Part shown: piece by piece, positions 35,997 to 48,746 of the stretch | How positions within the stretch are numbered: position 1 is the first letter of the stretch | How the letters are laid out: each line of letters begins with the position of its first letter | NCBI GenBank assembly: GCA_037833965.1 | Contig: AP031356.1 | Span: 10,748,501-10,812,500, forward strand | Length of the DNA: 64,000 nt | Source: Marchantia polymorpha subsp. ruderalis | Taxonomy: Eukaryota; Streptophyta; Marchantiopsida; Marchantiales; Marchantiaceae | Direction of reading: 5' to 3' | Made by a program: the position numbers and the translations under genes | The notes under the pieces: model-generated | Seen by the model: the letters and a program-made list of their open reading frames with translations, nothing else | Told to the model about the DNA's origin: nothing | The model's database searches: none

Positions 35997-37955
35997 ATGA
36001 ACAACCTGAACAACTTGGAACTACTTGGAGAGCTTGGAAAGCGTGTGTTTGCCACCCTAGACGAGGCTCGTGCGGCAGTAGACTCTCAACTGCAAGATGA
36101 GGGCTTTGTTTTGACTATCAAGCATACAATGCGGGTGGGTAACAAAAAAGATGGTGACATCAAAGCAGTGGTTCTCTACTGTTCTTGTGGAGCACAAAAG
36201 CCACGGCCACGGCCACATCCAGAGGCAGAAGCAGAACAACAACAACGCAAACGCGTGCGTGGCAGCCGCGGAACATGATGTACCTTTAACTGCACCATAC
36301 GCCGTCAAAATGGCACAGAGTGGGTGGTGTTTTTTGATGACAAGGAACACAACCATGCACCCTTTGCCGACCCGTCTGTCCACCCGCAAGGACGCGCTCC
36401 AACCCGGGCCCAACGCCAAGAATTTATTCGGCTTGCTTCAGATGGGCTGCGACCAACGCGCATAGTTAGTACAATGCGCAGGCAAACTGTGAGTGTGACC
36501 CCTCGTGATGTGTACAACTTAATTCAACCAGAGCGCAACCGCAATTTGGCTGGCCGCTCTCCGCTCCAAGCTCTGCTTGACAACCTTGAGGGGAACGAGG
36601 CCGATGCCCCTTATTTCACGCAGTTTGATGATCAACAAAGGCTCACGCACCTGTTCATTGTCTCGCCATCAGCAAAGGAAGTCTGTAGCAAGTTTTCAGC
36701 GGGAAAAATATGGTTGATTGACTCAACTTACAAGACCAACCGTTTTGGGCTGCCATTGATGCACGTTGAAGGCGTGACCGCCACATCGCAGACGTTCACG
36801 TTTGCATACTGCTTCATGGCAACTGAGACAGAAGAGGATTACTTGTGGGCAGTGCAGCTTGTGGCGCGCGTTTTGGAGCAGTTTGGGGTCATTCCATCCA
36901 CCTTTGTCACTGACCGGGAGTTGGTCTTGATGAACTCGCTTGACAACGTGTTTCCTGATGCTGACTTCCTTCTCTGCCGCTGGCATATCAGCAAGAACAT
37001 AATTGCCAAGCATCGACTATCATTGGAGGCCTTTCAGGAGCTACTCAAGTAGTGGAATGCTCTTGTGTTTTCAATCACAGTGGCATGTTATGAACAACAG
37101 CTTGAGGCTATGCAAGAAATGTTCCCACTTCCTGTCATGGCCTATCTTGAAACAACATGGCTTGTCTATAAGGAAAGGTTTGTAGCTTGCTTTCTGCGAG
37201 GTAAGCTACACTTTGGCCATACCATCACGTTAAGGGTAGAGAGCGCACACTCGGCATTGAAAAAGTGGATCTCGGTCTCCACAGGTGACCTCTTGAGGGT
37301 AGATTCAGCCTGCCATCTTGCCTGTGATGGGCAGTTTGCCACTATCAAACACCAAACTGCCATCGAATAATCATTGCAGACATGCAATTTGGGCCAATTT
37401 TTACGGCAGTTATGGGGAAGATTTCAGTTGCAGGATTGAAGTCAGCCTTTCGGCAATTCAAATTGAACCTCAAAAATAGCGGGGACGCCTGCCAAGGTTT
37501 ATTCTCATCAAACCTTGGGCATCCTTGCAAGCACTGGTTCCGTGTGAGGTCAGCTGCACAACCAGCAGCAATGCCACTCTCTGCTAAAGATTTTGACGTG
37601 CACTCGTGCAGCACCAGCAATAGCAGCAAAACTGGGAATTGAAGATGCTCTCGGGCAGGTTCATGAGTAGTACAACAATGCATCTATCTACCACCAAAGG
37701 GTGATCCTAGATCATATTGCCACCTTGCCAACAGCCAATGTCCTTAATCCTGCTGTGCTGCGCGGCCGCGGCCGTCCTGCAGGTTCCTTGGGGAGACCAC
37801 AACGTGCTACCTCTACCTCTACACATATGGATCCCTCGCAGTTTGAGGTGGTTGAGGCATCTGTGAAACCCCAAAGAAAATGTGGAAGGTGCCGTCAGTC
37901 TGGTCACAATGCTCGACGTTGCCAGCAACCTCCCGCACCTCCCGCATCTCTCTGA
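35997..37955 (+). pseudogene. MULE/FAR1-like transposase, broken
   Basis: From the ATG at 35,997 the order is a WRKY-GCM1/FAR1-type zinc finger (CSCG, then FNC, then KEHNHAPF, about 36,165-36,365), the DDE transposase core (WLIDSTYKTNRFGLPL near 36,712; TDRELVLMNSL near 36,909; FLLCRWHISKNI near 36,967), a SWIM-like Cys/His motif (LGHPCKHW near 37,520) and a CCHC zinc knuckle (CGRCRQSGHNARRC, about 37,880-37,920). In-frame stops occur at 36,276 (TGA), 37,050 (TAG) and 37,368 (TAA). The SWIM and knuckle parts lie in other frames, so at least two frame changes or unrecognised introns exist. The first two Asp of the DDE triad are visible. Confidence 0.88.
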
Positions 37956-38129
37956 TATTGAAGAAGATAGATAGACAATAGCTCAAATAATATTTAATAC
38001 AAAAATGGTTTTCTGGCGGCGGCAAATTATTTTTTCGTGATAATATTGAATGGTTCAAGCCAATCACAGGCCTCAAAAACGAGCCTAGAGGTTCTATATA
38101 GACAGGGTGAGTGCTGGTTAGCGGCTCCC
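37937..38129 (-). repeat. Right terminal inverted repeat of the MULE
   Basis: About 193 bp, the reverse complement of the left repeat with a handful of differences in its outer 80 bases and near identity in the inner 110. It ends in GGTTAGCGGCTCCC. Confidence 0.92.
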
Positions 38130-38137
38130 TAAATCAT
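38130..38137. repeat. Right target-site duplication TAAATCAT
   Basis: Exact copy of the eight bases before the left inverted repeat of the Mutator-like element. Confidence 0.93.
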
Positions 38138-41100
38138 AGGCCGAGCGAATTTCTTGATAATTCTCATGAATCTGAATTCTAAAATCATTCATCACCACAA
38201 TTCAAAAAGCTTTGTTACTTTTACTTCTCATCATAACTTGATACTCAACAAAAATTTGATACAAAATCAATGCTATTCATTTCAAGTTGAATAAATACTA
38301 TTTCATTCAAAGACTTATCATTTTGTAGCCTTCGCCAAAACAACAAGTGCTAGCAACCAAGTTTGCAAGTTTTCACTTCAAACAAATCTTTGCTTCTTGG
38401 AATCCGTGATTTCCAACACAAAACTACCCTTGTTCAATCAATGTGATGTGCTCACGAGACAACCTTTACCAATTGGCACGAGTTTTCAGTAGATTGAATG
38501 TTGTTGAAACGAGAATTCCATTGTGACTTTTAGACCTTGCTCAATTTTAAATTAGTAGTTAGACCTCAATCGAGATCTTCAAATCTGAACTACATTTTTC
38601 CAAGGGGAAAAGATTGTGACGCAACACGGAGAAGAAATTGGCAAAAAGTTGAAATCCCCACGTACAAAGAAGTTCTTGTTTGACTTCTTGAACTTCAAAT
38701 TGAAGAAAATCTTGTTCAAGTTTGATATGCAGAATTTGATCTATAGAAAGCAAAGCACAAGATTTGTCGTGCTCAAATTTGAGAAGAAAAAGTACAAGAA
38801 GATGAAGTTATTTGAGTGAAAATATTCATGCAAATCTTACTGAAATTAAACACAAAACTTGAGTCGAGTCAAACCCACTTGAAAAATAGGAGAATTTGGT
38901 CCAAAGCCAATGGGACGCTATAGGTTATATCCCCCGCAAAAAGGTAAAATTCAAAAGACTAAAGGTTTTTTGAGTCTTCAACAAAAGTGAACTCTAACCT
39001 AGGTTTTACCTAGGATTAGCTTGAATAGAGTTAATCTAATCCGATATTAATTATACACCACACATATGGACATAATAAAATATAATTTGACACATTACAA
39101 AAGAGTAAAAAAGAAGCTCCTTCTAGACGTTTAAATAGATATTGGCAATAAAACTTTATGTTTTGTGGACATAACCAGAGAAAACATTGGCATGGAGTCT
39201 ATGTGATTTTTGTATTTTTGTTACATTTACACCAAAATTTAGATTAACATCATTGAACCCAAAATGAATTCAGATCTACTAGATTTAATATTCTGTTGTG
39301 GATTTTCAAATTGAAGTTGGAAAATACTTCAAACCATGATTCAATAATGTAAGAATGCTTTTCAATGCACTTAAACTGGATGAGATATGCCTTTCTTCAA
39401 CAACTTTTGAATCATGTTGAAAATCATTGAGAATCATCATTACTAATTTATCTTGCACTCCTTGCATTTTTGAATTTTTGAACCTGTAAAGTCACTTTCA
39501 TGGTAATCATAAAGTACCTCCTAATGTGGCAGCTAGAATTGTCAAGTTCAATTAATTGCTCTTCTAATGTAATGTGTTCTTTTTCTTAGCTTATGGAATA
39601 AGTAATTCCATAAGCTGAAAATTATGGCTGTTTCATTAAATTTTTTTGGATGGGGAGGTTTGGCAATAGGGATTTTACCATGATTAACCATTTAATCACA
39701 TATGTCTCGTTACAAGATCTAGCCCATTTGGGACTACATTGTGAATGGAAAGGTGGTGTGAAAGACCTTTTGCCATGATCTTAGCCAACACTATGAGATA
39801 GTTGTGACACTATTGTGTACTTTTACCATTGTTTGTGGGTCATGGAGTATTTTTGACACCATACTTCGTTATCATCATGTCATTGAAGACCTTATTTATT
39901 ACACCAAGAATTCTCGAACTAGATTACAATCCATATATGATTCTTTATTTAAATGTAATTTAGTAAATTGAGCTTTGTTGGAGAGTGATAAGATTAAATT
40001 GAAAAATCTATTACAATTCTACACGCCTTTGAGATCACCAACAAATTGAATAAAAATCAAGGGATGTGTATATGTTGGTCTGCCTAGATAAAAATTGATT
40101 ATCTTTATGGCAACTCTTCGATGCACATTCCGAGGGGAGGAAATATTATTGTGCAAAGTTACTTCGAGATATGCACGAGTCTTGAGAAATTATGTCTATA
40201 TCTATATTAGACTATAATTAAAAATCTTTCAGTTTAATACTTGCTCTAAGTACATATTAAAATTGTGAGAAGTCAATGCAAAAGCTATACATGTCAATTT
40301 CACACCAAATGATTGTGCTACCAAATTTTTTTTTCATGTGTTGTTAGGGTATTAAAAAAATTAACCACATATAGACAAACTAGTATGTCACATTTATAGG
40401 AAACTCAAACAAAAAAAGAAAAAATCACACAAGTTATTAGAGGTGGAAAGAAATGTGTGTGGTGTATCACTATGAAGAATTTGAATTTATATTGTCATTC
40501 AATATCAGCCTTTTCACTGTTTACATATAATTCAAACATGTTGAAATTCTATGATATATTTGATTCTTACTCATTTCACCTTTCTCATATTCTTACATAT
40601 GATCAATTAAAACCTAATACATAAATAAATATGTAACCTTTATAAATAGCGTTGTCATTAATCAAGATTTCTTGTATCAATAAATCTTCACATCTGAAAA
40701 TTGAACGAAAATAATATATTGTTAGATGAATAAACTGTCAGTAAAATGTGAATCAAATTTCTATGTTTTTGGAATTAAAGTTTGCATCATTCTTAGTATG
40801 ATACATTTTTGAACAAATCTCACTATTGTTTTGATTATAATTGTATAAATAAGTAGGTCATCATTCAAATATTACAGATAAATGACTAATAATAATCAGG
40901 TATCTTCAACCAATTACACTTACATGTAACAGAGAACATGTGATAATATTATGTATTTAATAAGTTCGTATTCTAGATGCAATAAATATTTAAATCATTA
41001 TTATTTTGGTGATTAAGTATGGATACCCATATGCCCTAGCAAAAAACATATTATTTGCTATGGCACGTGAGACTGTATACCTTAAATGTAGAGTGTGATG

Positions 41101-44100
41101 GTGGCCAGCCTTTGCAATCGACCAACTTTTTTAGGGATTAATATTTGGTACTAAAGAATGAAGTTTACATCCTAGAAATGATGATTATAATCCCATTCTC
41201 GTCACGGACTTTTAGTTTTCGATGTATATTTTCATTATTTATCAGCAGTCTTCATAATAGAAAATACGAAATTTTTACTTATGATCCCCTCCATACATGC
41301 TTTATCAGTAACTTAGATATGAATATTGTCATAAAAGGAAAAACCTTTGACCTTGTGAGACATGGATTCTTAATTTGATGGCTAAAAACTTACCTATAAA
41401 ATGATTGTACAATTTTTTATTTTTTATTTTACCAAAGTGATAAATCATCTCAATCAAAATAGCTTCTTTATTAATTTCCGCTTTGATAGATTTAGCTTCC
41501 GTTTAGATATTATCCATATTTCACTTTGATAACTTTCAAACAAAATTGATGGTAGCTACAAACTGTACTGCTACAGCTCATCTGGACCCAAAAATACACA
41601 TAAAATCCATGCTAGATCTCTCAAAAATTTCTCATTATTCCACTTTTTGATATTCACAATAAATCTCAAATCATTCAATATATCATAGGGAAAAATTTTC
41701 GAGTATTTTCATCAAATTCAGAATAGCAATCCAGCCATCTTCAGAGTTTGCAGCTATAAGCATATCAATATCCAATTTTTATATCCTACAAATTTTAATT
41801 GGAAAGAAATTGCACATATTATAAGCTATCATTAGATTTGCACTTAAATCTGAAATTAAATTTATTAAAATTTATTAAATCTAATTTCTAATTTTTATTC
41901 TAAATTTATATAAGTTACTTAGAGAATTAGTTCAATAAAATCTGAATCGTTAGCCGCTGATGGTCAGTTTTTATTTTCAAAAGTTTCACAAAAAGTTTAA
42001 AAAAATTAACAAGCAATTTTAACACAAAAATATTTAATTTTTTTGTAATCTGTGTTTGAAATTTCATGAAGAATGTCATATCAATAAACTGTCGTTTTTA
42101 AGCCCACACCAAATTTTTCTTTTCCAATTTTAACCTTGTCATCTCATTACAAAAAATTATCAATTTGAATTTTTTTATATAATGTTCGTGAAATTATAGT
42201 TTATTTACATTTAAATCATTACCAATATGCCACTATGTAGGAATACATTACTCTCCTCTCGCTTTAGTTTTTGCACTAATATTGTTCACACTGAAAATCT
42301 CTAAGCATTTTGATGTAAATAATTGATCTTAAACTTGTAAGTGTTTTTTATTTTTCATATTTTTTCATATTCTTTTACAAATAAACAGAAAAATTCAAAG
42401 GTGAGAACTTCAACAAGAAATTTCATAACATTTATGAAAAATTTTGCATTTAACTCAAAATTTACAAAAAAATTCACATTATTTTTGTGATTTCCAATTT
42501 TTTTCATAATTTTATGTTTGTGATAAGTGATATAAGTGAATGGTATTGAGAGATGAAACAATGTGTTGCAATAGCTTAGAAATTATTTTATTTATCGATA
42601 TCAAGAAAGGTCAAAGACATCATTGACTCTCTTAGGAAATCATGGATCTCCACGTTCACAAAATAATTGGTGGTGATTCTGCACAGAGTCCAAACATTGA
42701 AAGTACGAGGGAATTTTTTCATGTTTTTCATGAAAAAATTAAGATCGGAGGTTGGAAGAAAATTCTGGAAATGAATAATGAAAATCTCCAACAAATGTCA
42801 TTTTTCTAAGTTATATGCAAAAATTTCAAGACAATATAACAAGGAAGTTGAAGTTGATGAAGAGTAGCAATTTTTATGTAGATAATTGCAAATCAAGTAA
42901 TTCTTTGAACATTCTCTAAACGACCAACGAAAATTGTTGAATCGCATCAAGTTCATATATCACAATCTTAATCTCCGCCAAAAAGTACTAACCATGAAAA
43001 AATTGGATTACGATAGATAATAAAAAAATAGCTTACTCTAAGATGATGATTATTGCTGCCAAGAAGACATTAAGGTGGAAAAATGGCTAATGAGAAAAAC
43101 ACGGTAGTTGAAGTTAAGAATCCTAACGGTCATGATTAAAAAAAAAAAAAACATCCACAAGAGACTTTAACGGCCATTTGACAAATAAAACCCTACATTA
43201 AAACCTGTCCTACCACCTTGGCTTTTGTTAGTTATGTTAGAGCATGCAGTACATCGCAAATAATACCTTTTGTTTGACACATGTTTTAGATTGACTTTAA
43301 CATCCATAACTTGGTCTAGATTACCTAAGAAGCAACATAGAAGTCTTGAAAGTGACATATGAATGAAAGAAAAGATACATTTGCTCCAACTTCACAAAAC
43401 TCAACTTCAAATATTTGGCTGCCACAAAATATGAGAAACAAGATAGGAGAACCAAGTATGATGAACAAGCTATAAATCTATTAGGAAAGAAACAAGTAAA
43501 TAGCAAGTTGAAGGCTATGGGTCCAACAAATACCGTTAATGCCAAAAAAATTTTTTTTACAAACTACAAAAATTAGAATACTTTTTAAATTTAGACTATA
43601 AGCATTAACACAATCAGATAATTATGAATATTGTACTATGTTGTTTGAGTATCGTAAGCAATGACTTTAAAGCATAGAGTTGTCAAAAGGATTTTATCAT
43701 TTTTTGAGGCTGATGAGTTCCATGTTGAAAATTTTTGACACAAAGATTCAAAATGACATTGAATTGTTTAACAATCCAATCATTGGTCTTCATAATTTTG
43801 GAAAAGATATCAGACATGAAAGAAAAATTGTTTATATCTTGACTTTGTTACATGCATAATATTACTTTTTGTATGTATGTTCTTTCATTGTGATGAGGAT
43901 ACTATCACTTATCATATATTTATAAATGTTTTATTGACCAATAATATGAGATAAGATTGATATCTATTTTTCCCTTTCTTCTTTTTTTTAGTTTGACATT
44001 CAATGTGAACTGAGATTGGTCAAAATGAAGGAAAGAAATTAATCAAAATAACAAAAGTGTTGGATCTAAAAGGAAACCTCAATTTAGGGTTAAACTCCTA

Positions 44101-44186
44101 GAGATGAACATCATGATATATCAATAATGTGACAAAAATGAACATGTAAACAAAATTTGTGTGAAAATCAAAAGTGAAAATACTTT

Positions 44187-44339
44187 TTTAGTCAATATGA
44201 TTCAATTTTTTGATGATAACATGATAATTTGTTTAATGATGAACCATGATGGCAAAACTATACAAATCAACAATAATTGTTGATGAATGTATAGATTTTG
44301 TTAAATCTTATTAAATAAGTTACATTAGATAAGTTTTCT
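44187..44339 (+). repeat. Left arm of foldback inverted repeat
   Basis: About 153 bp, from TTAGTCAATATGATTCAAT to ACATTAGATAAGTTTTCT. It pairs with 44,442-44,611 in reverse complement at high identity; the right arm has one insertion of about 17 bases. The loop between the arms is about 100 bp. No coding content. Confidence 0.92.
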
Positions 44340-44441
44340 TTTATAAACTTATTTTCATATATTCAACTATTGAGGTTTTTATTACAAGAATTCTATCTTA
44401 TAGAATTGAAAGTATACATATGTTCAATTGATTCAAACATT

Positions 44442-44611
44442 AGAAAACTTATCTAATGTAACTTATTTAATAAGATTTAACAAAATCTAGTATTAACAAA
44501 ATTTATACATTCATCAACAATTATTGGTGCTTTGTATAGCTTTGCCATCATGGTTCATCATTAAACAAATTATCATGTTATCATCAAAACATTGAATCAT
44601 ATTGACTAAAA
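44442..44611 (-). repeat. Right arm of foldback inverted repeat
   Basis: About 170 bp, reverse complement of the left arm. Together they could fold into a long hairpin of about 150 pairs, in the style of a MITE or foldback element, or arise by inverted duplication. No obvious target duplication was identified. Confidence 0.92.
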
Positions 44612-47600
44612 TGTTTGATTGATTTAAACAATAACTGAAATCAAATTTATATTTGAGAGAAATTAAGGTGATTTTTTTTAGAACGGAGTTCAAATAACTT
44701 GAAATATAGCTCTTAAATGAACTACTTGACTTGAAAATACGTAATAGATTATGTTTAGATAGAGTACATAAGCACAATAATCCAAGCATAATGTAGTGCA
44801 TTATTATCTATAATGAAGTCAACTTTTATTAGATCTTGAGTTGAGATATGTCATGTATAGCATAGGTTATGACACATGCATAAGAAATACATCATATTTT
44901 TAGTGCCAAAACCTCCATACTTGACTTGTGTAAAGTTTATTTAAAGTTTTGTTAACATTGAATTACGTGAGGTTAACTCATATTAAGAAGTAACTCGTCC
45001 TAGCTAAGCTTATCGAGAATGGGTTGCATATTCTAAGGTTAATTCATTATAGATTTCTTTTTGTATCACAACATAATTTTTAGTTTAAACATTTTCACGT
45101 GTGAGAACTCACTATTATGAATGTAGCTCTCAACAATATGTTTAATACTACATCATGTTGTCTTTGTGTACTTGTTGTGTTGATGTAATGTTTTTGTTTC
45201 CTTGCAAGTGTTTAGTGTGATTTTCAAAATATGTTTCATCGTGTGTGATTCCATAAGCATCCAAAATATGTTGAGCGATTATGATTGTTTCATACATTGT
45301 GGATCTCTTGCTTTCCATCAACTTACTCCAAATGGGATAATTCTAGCATTGTTTGAACACATCCAAGTTTTTGTTTCCATCCATATTCATGATGAATACT
45401 TGAAAATCACAAAACGTTTCAATGCACTCATGATTAATTTTTTCTCTTTCAAATCTCACACTCTCATTCTTGCAGTTAGAAGAGAATACACTTTTTGAAA
45501 ATTTTGCAATTTTTTTTTACATTTCATAAAATTAAAGCATCTTGTTCTGAAAGCATTTAATCGCATGCAATATAGTATATAAATGATTTATACGTGAAAT
45601 TAATACTCATTTCAAAGCAAAAGATTTACTTAATCTTTCAATTCTTGAGGTTATCTACTATTCGCTTCAATTACATCAAAAAAAATGGTTCCGGTTGAAC
45701 TTCCATCTCTTACACTCTTTCTTATTCTAGTTTATCATTCTCTTATGCAAAGATCTTTAACTCTCATGTCTTGTTGCCTTGTGTATCCACATACTTTTGC
45801 TATTTTCAACTGTTTCATTTCAACCATGATTGCATTGAGAATGATGTCTTCATGCTTTTTTTCTTATATAGGTGTAATAACTATCCAACCTCTTAACAAA
45901 AATGTCATAATAAATTTGATGATTCTATAACAACTTTATTATACTCTTATTCATAATTTATCATAAGGTTATCTCTTTACATGATCTTTTGTTGATATAT
46001 TTTTCTTGTCTCTAAATAAGTGCCGAGCCAAAAGTATGGTTTGCGATTCAAAAATCCATCAAAAATTTATTATAAAATGCATACGTATAATATTGAGTTT
46101 CTCATAACTAAAAATTGTAAACACCAAGGTATTCTCCACTTCATAACTCAAGTTATAAAATCTGCACTCCAATAAGTTTCACGGTATATCAAAATGATGA
46201 TTTTAAGTCAATGAAGGTGAATATTAAGTAGATTTAGAATTGGTTATTATGATATTAGAGTTTGTAAAGCAATTCCATGTCTACAAAACCACAATTTTTT
46301 GTTTTTTCTCTTGTTTATATCATATCAATGAATTCTGCCAATTTCTACACACTTTCAAAACTACACTATCAATTTTCTTTTGCTAATCCATGAATTGTTT
46401 CATTCCACACTAAAAAACAAGATACAATAAATTTGCCTAACTAAAATTATTATCATAGTTAATCAGAAACACACCGTTGAATTTACAATGCCTAAATCTT
46501 GCTCACTCTCCCTACGCAACACGAGACTAAAGTGTCAAAACTCATTGTAAATTTGCCTCAAATCCCTTTGGATTACTCGAGCTCAATTTTCACCTGTTCA
46601 ATGAGACAGAAAAAAAATCAAAAAGAATAAAGAAAGTACTGTGAAAATATAGATTAAACAAGAAAAAAATTTGTTAGTAAACTCTCACAAATCATGATCT
46701 CATACCATTTGTAAGTGATAAGCCAAAAAATAGTGACAGGTCATCAGCAGAGCAAGTAATCACGTAACAATAGTAGTAGTAGTAGTAAACACGAAACAAG
46801 ATGTAACGTTGTTCACTCTTCTGAATACTAAGTCCACCGTAGGAAACCTCACGCGTGAGGGTAATTGTAAAAATGTTGGTGATACAGAAGTTCCTGGGCT
46901 AAAATACCCCGGCATAAGGGGTATTTCACCCCATCTAATTTTAGCTAGGATAGAGATATTACTAAACAAGAGTTAACTTAAACGCCTTTATTTAACTTTA
47001 GTCTGAACATGAATTCATACTTACAAATGAAACATTTGGGTTCAAAACCTAGAGAAATTTTTTTACTTCATTTCTAGATTTATTTAAGAATTAAACCTAT
47101 CAAAATCCTTAACAATCTATACATTCCTTGATTAATCTCATATACATTAGGAATAAAATAAAACGTTATACTAAATATACAAGTTACATTATATCTAAGC
47201 AAATGTACAGATTTATAGATGATATAAACATATTGATAGTTCTTACTCTTGTTGATGGTTATATTTGAGTCAATGTCATTGTGAAGCACAAAGTTATTTT
47301 TAAATTTTATTTTTCAAAGAATATAATTATTTTATAGTAAAAGTTGATACGTTTTTTGGAAAATTGAAATGATTTTATAATATTCATATGATGAGACTAA
47401 TACTATCAACATTTCTTCGATTCTAATTGTTTCAAACATATTATTGATCAAAAGATGAAACAGACTTCTTGACAAATCTAAACACTAGACATGAACATTA
47501 TATAATAAAACATAAAGTGAAGGAATACTTGCAAATGATCTATTTTTATCATGTATTAATAATTTATTGTATAAACATGAATATCATCCCTTATAGAGTA

Positions 47601-48574
47601 CTTTACACAGTAATCCATTTAATCCGAATGATATATATATATTATCCAAAAATATTTTCCGAGGAGGTTGTAACATATGCTTACTTCAAAAAATTCTGAA
47701 CACAATGAAAACTAGAAGATAAAACAATGTTGCAAGACACACTTCAACTAAGATGAAGAGCAAGATCTTCTTAATAAGGATCAATAAACCTCAGGACAGG
47801 AAGTTACCTAAGACGAATTCAACCGTGCGACACTTGCGGATTTGCATGGGTTTGAGATAGCCTTAGCATATAAGTGGGTCCCAAAATCAACCCTCATAAT
47901 GAGGGATGATTGTACTTGTACCGTTGTTGTGCTTTTGTTGTGCTTGCTTCTCCTCTCTTTCTTGAGACTCCACCTCTAGCTCCTGAAAAGACATTAATCC
48001 ATTGGAAAAGTATAGTGTATAGAGTGGTCGTCGACTCTATATTCTCCCACATACTCTATATTCTTCCGCGAACGATAACCCTAAGGCCACATCTAAATGT
48101 AGCGTATACAAATATACAGGAAAAGCTTGATCACTCATTGATTAAAAAATAGCTTAGATATTTGTTCACCTTTTTACCACAACCTTTTCATAGCGTCTTC
48201 ATCAACATCTCACTTGCAAGTTAGAGTTATCCTAGTAAAATTATGGTTTTGCTGAGCTTGTTTATAATATCACATTACTGGAAGTCATTGAGGAGTATTC
48301 ATGTTAAGTTTTTTTTTAGATTGCTGCCAATTCAGATGATTAGGGAGTGATTTTTCTTAAATACACATATATTGGTTGAGTGCGTAGAATACTCTCAAAT
48401 TCAAGCTAAAGATTATTGTAGTTAAAAACAACATGTTTGCAATTTGTGTAATTATTAGGTGAATTTTTCATGTCATTAATTCACTATGAGAGGATGCCAT
48501 TTACTTCTTCATACTGTAAATTTTCTAGAACATGAGTAATGAAGAGAATCCGGGACAGAGACAGATATCTCAGA

Positions 48575-48580
48575 TTTATT
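48575..48580 (-). terminator. Poly(A) signal of the aspartic protease gene
   Basis: AATAAA on the minus strand, about 170 nt past the protease stop codon, a typical distance. Confidence 0.55.
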
Positions 48581-48746
48581 CCGTGCAGAGAATAGGAGTC
48601 AGAGATCTTAGCTTTACCACCATGTACCGTTTGTATAAAAGAAACGAAAGGCAAGGTATACGGCACGGTGGTGAGGGCTAGAGAATATATCCTAGTATAA
48701 TAGAGAAAACGGCTACAGTAATGGCCAGCACCGAGATTCAATCTGC

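Larger units (their letters stand above)
35744..38129. mobile_element. Mutator-like DNA transposon (MULE), 2,386 bp
   Basis: The ends are GGGAGCCGCTAACCA and its reverse complement. Terminal inverted repeats of about 190-215 bp are nearly identical, and an exact 8-bp direct repeat TAAATCAT flanks them. The interior encodes a MULE/FAR1-like transposase in the plus direction, interrupted by stops and frame changes, so the copy is not autonomous as it stands. The match between the two repeats implies recent movement, perhaps with transposase supplied elsewhere. It sits about 740 bp downstream of the LINE, in AT-rich DNA. Confidence 0.94.
38138..48490. other. AT-rich gene-free block
   Basis: More than 10 kb of strongly AT-rich DNA with only short ORFs of AT-biased composition and no domain. 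No transposon ends were found apart from the foldback repeat at 44,187-44,611. Other small structures are a TAG triplet run at about 46,771-46,787 and a short hairpin AAATACCCC/GGGGTATTT near 46,901-46,925. It may be old, decayed repeat sequence. Confidence 0.6.

Noticed and set aside
44514-45930. AT-rich ORFs of 81-98 codons
   Set aside because: Composition is that of the surrounding AT-rich DNA (Phe, Ile, Leu, Ser-rich); one overlaps the foldback repeat.
46901-46925. Hairpin AAATACCCC/GGGGTATTT
   Set aside because: A 9-bp stem alone in AT-rich DNA is too weak to name as a terminator or element end.
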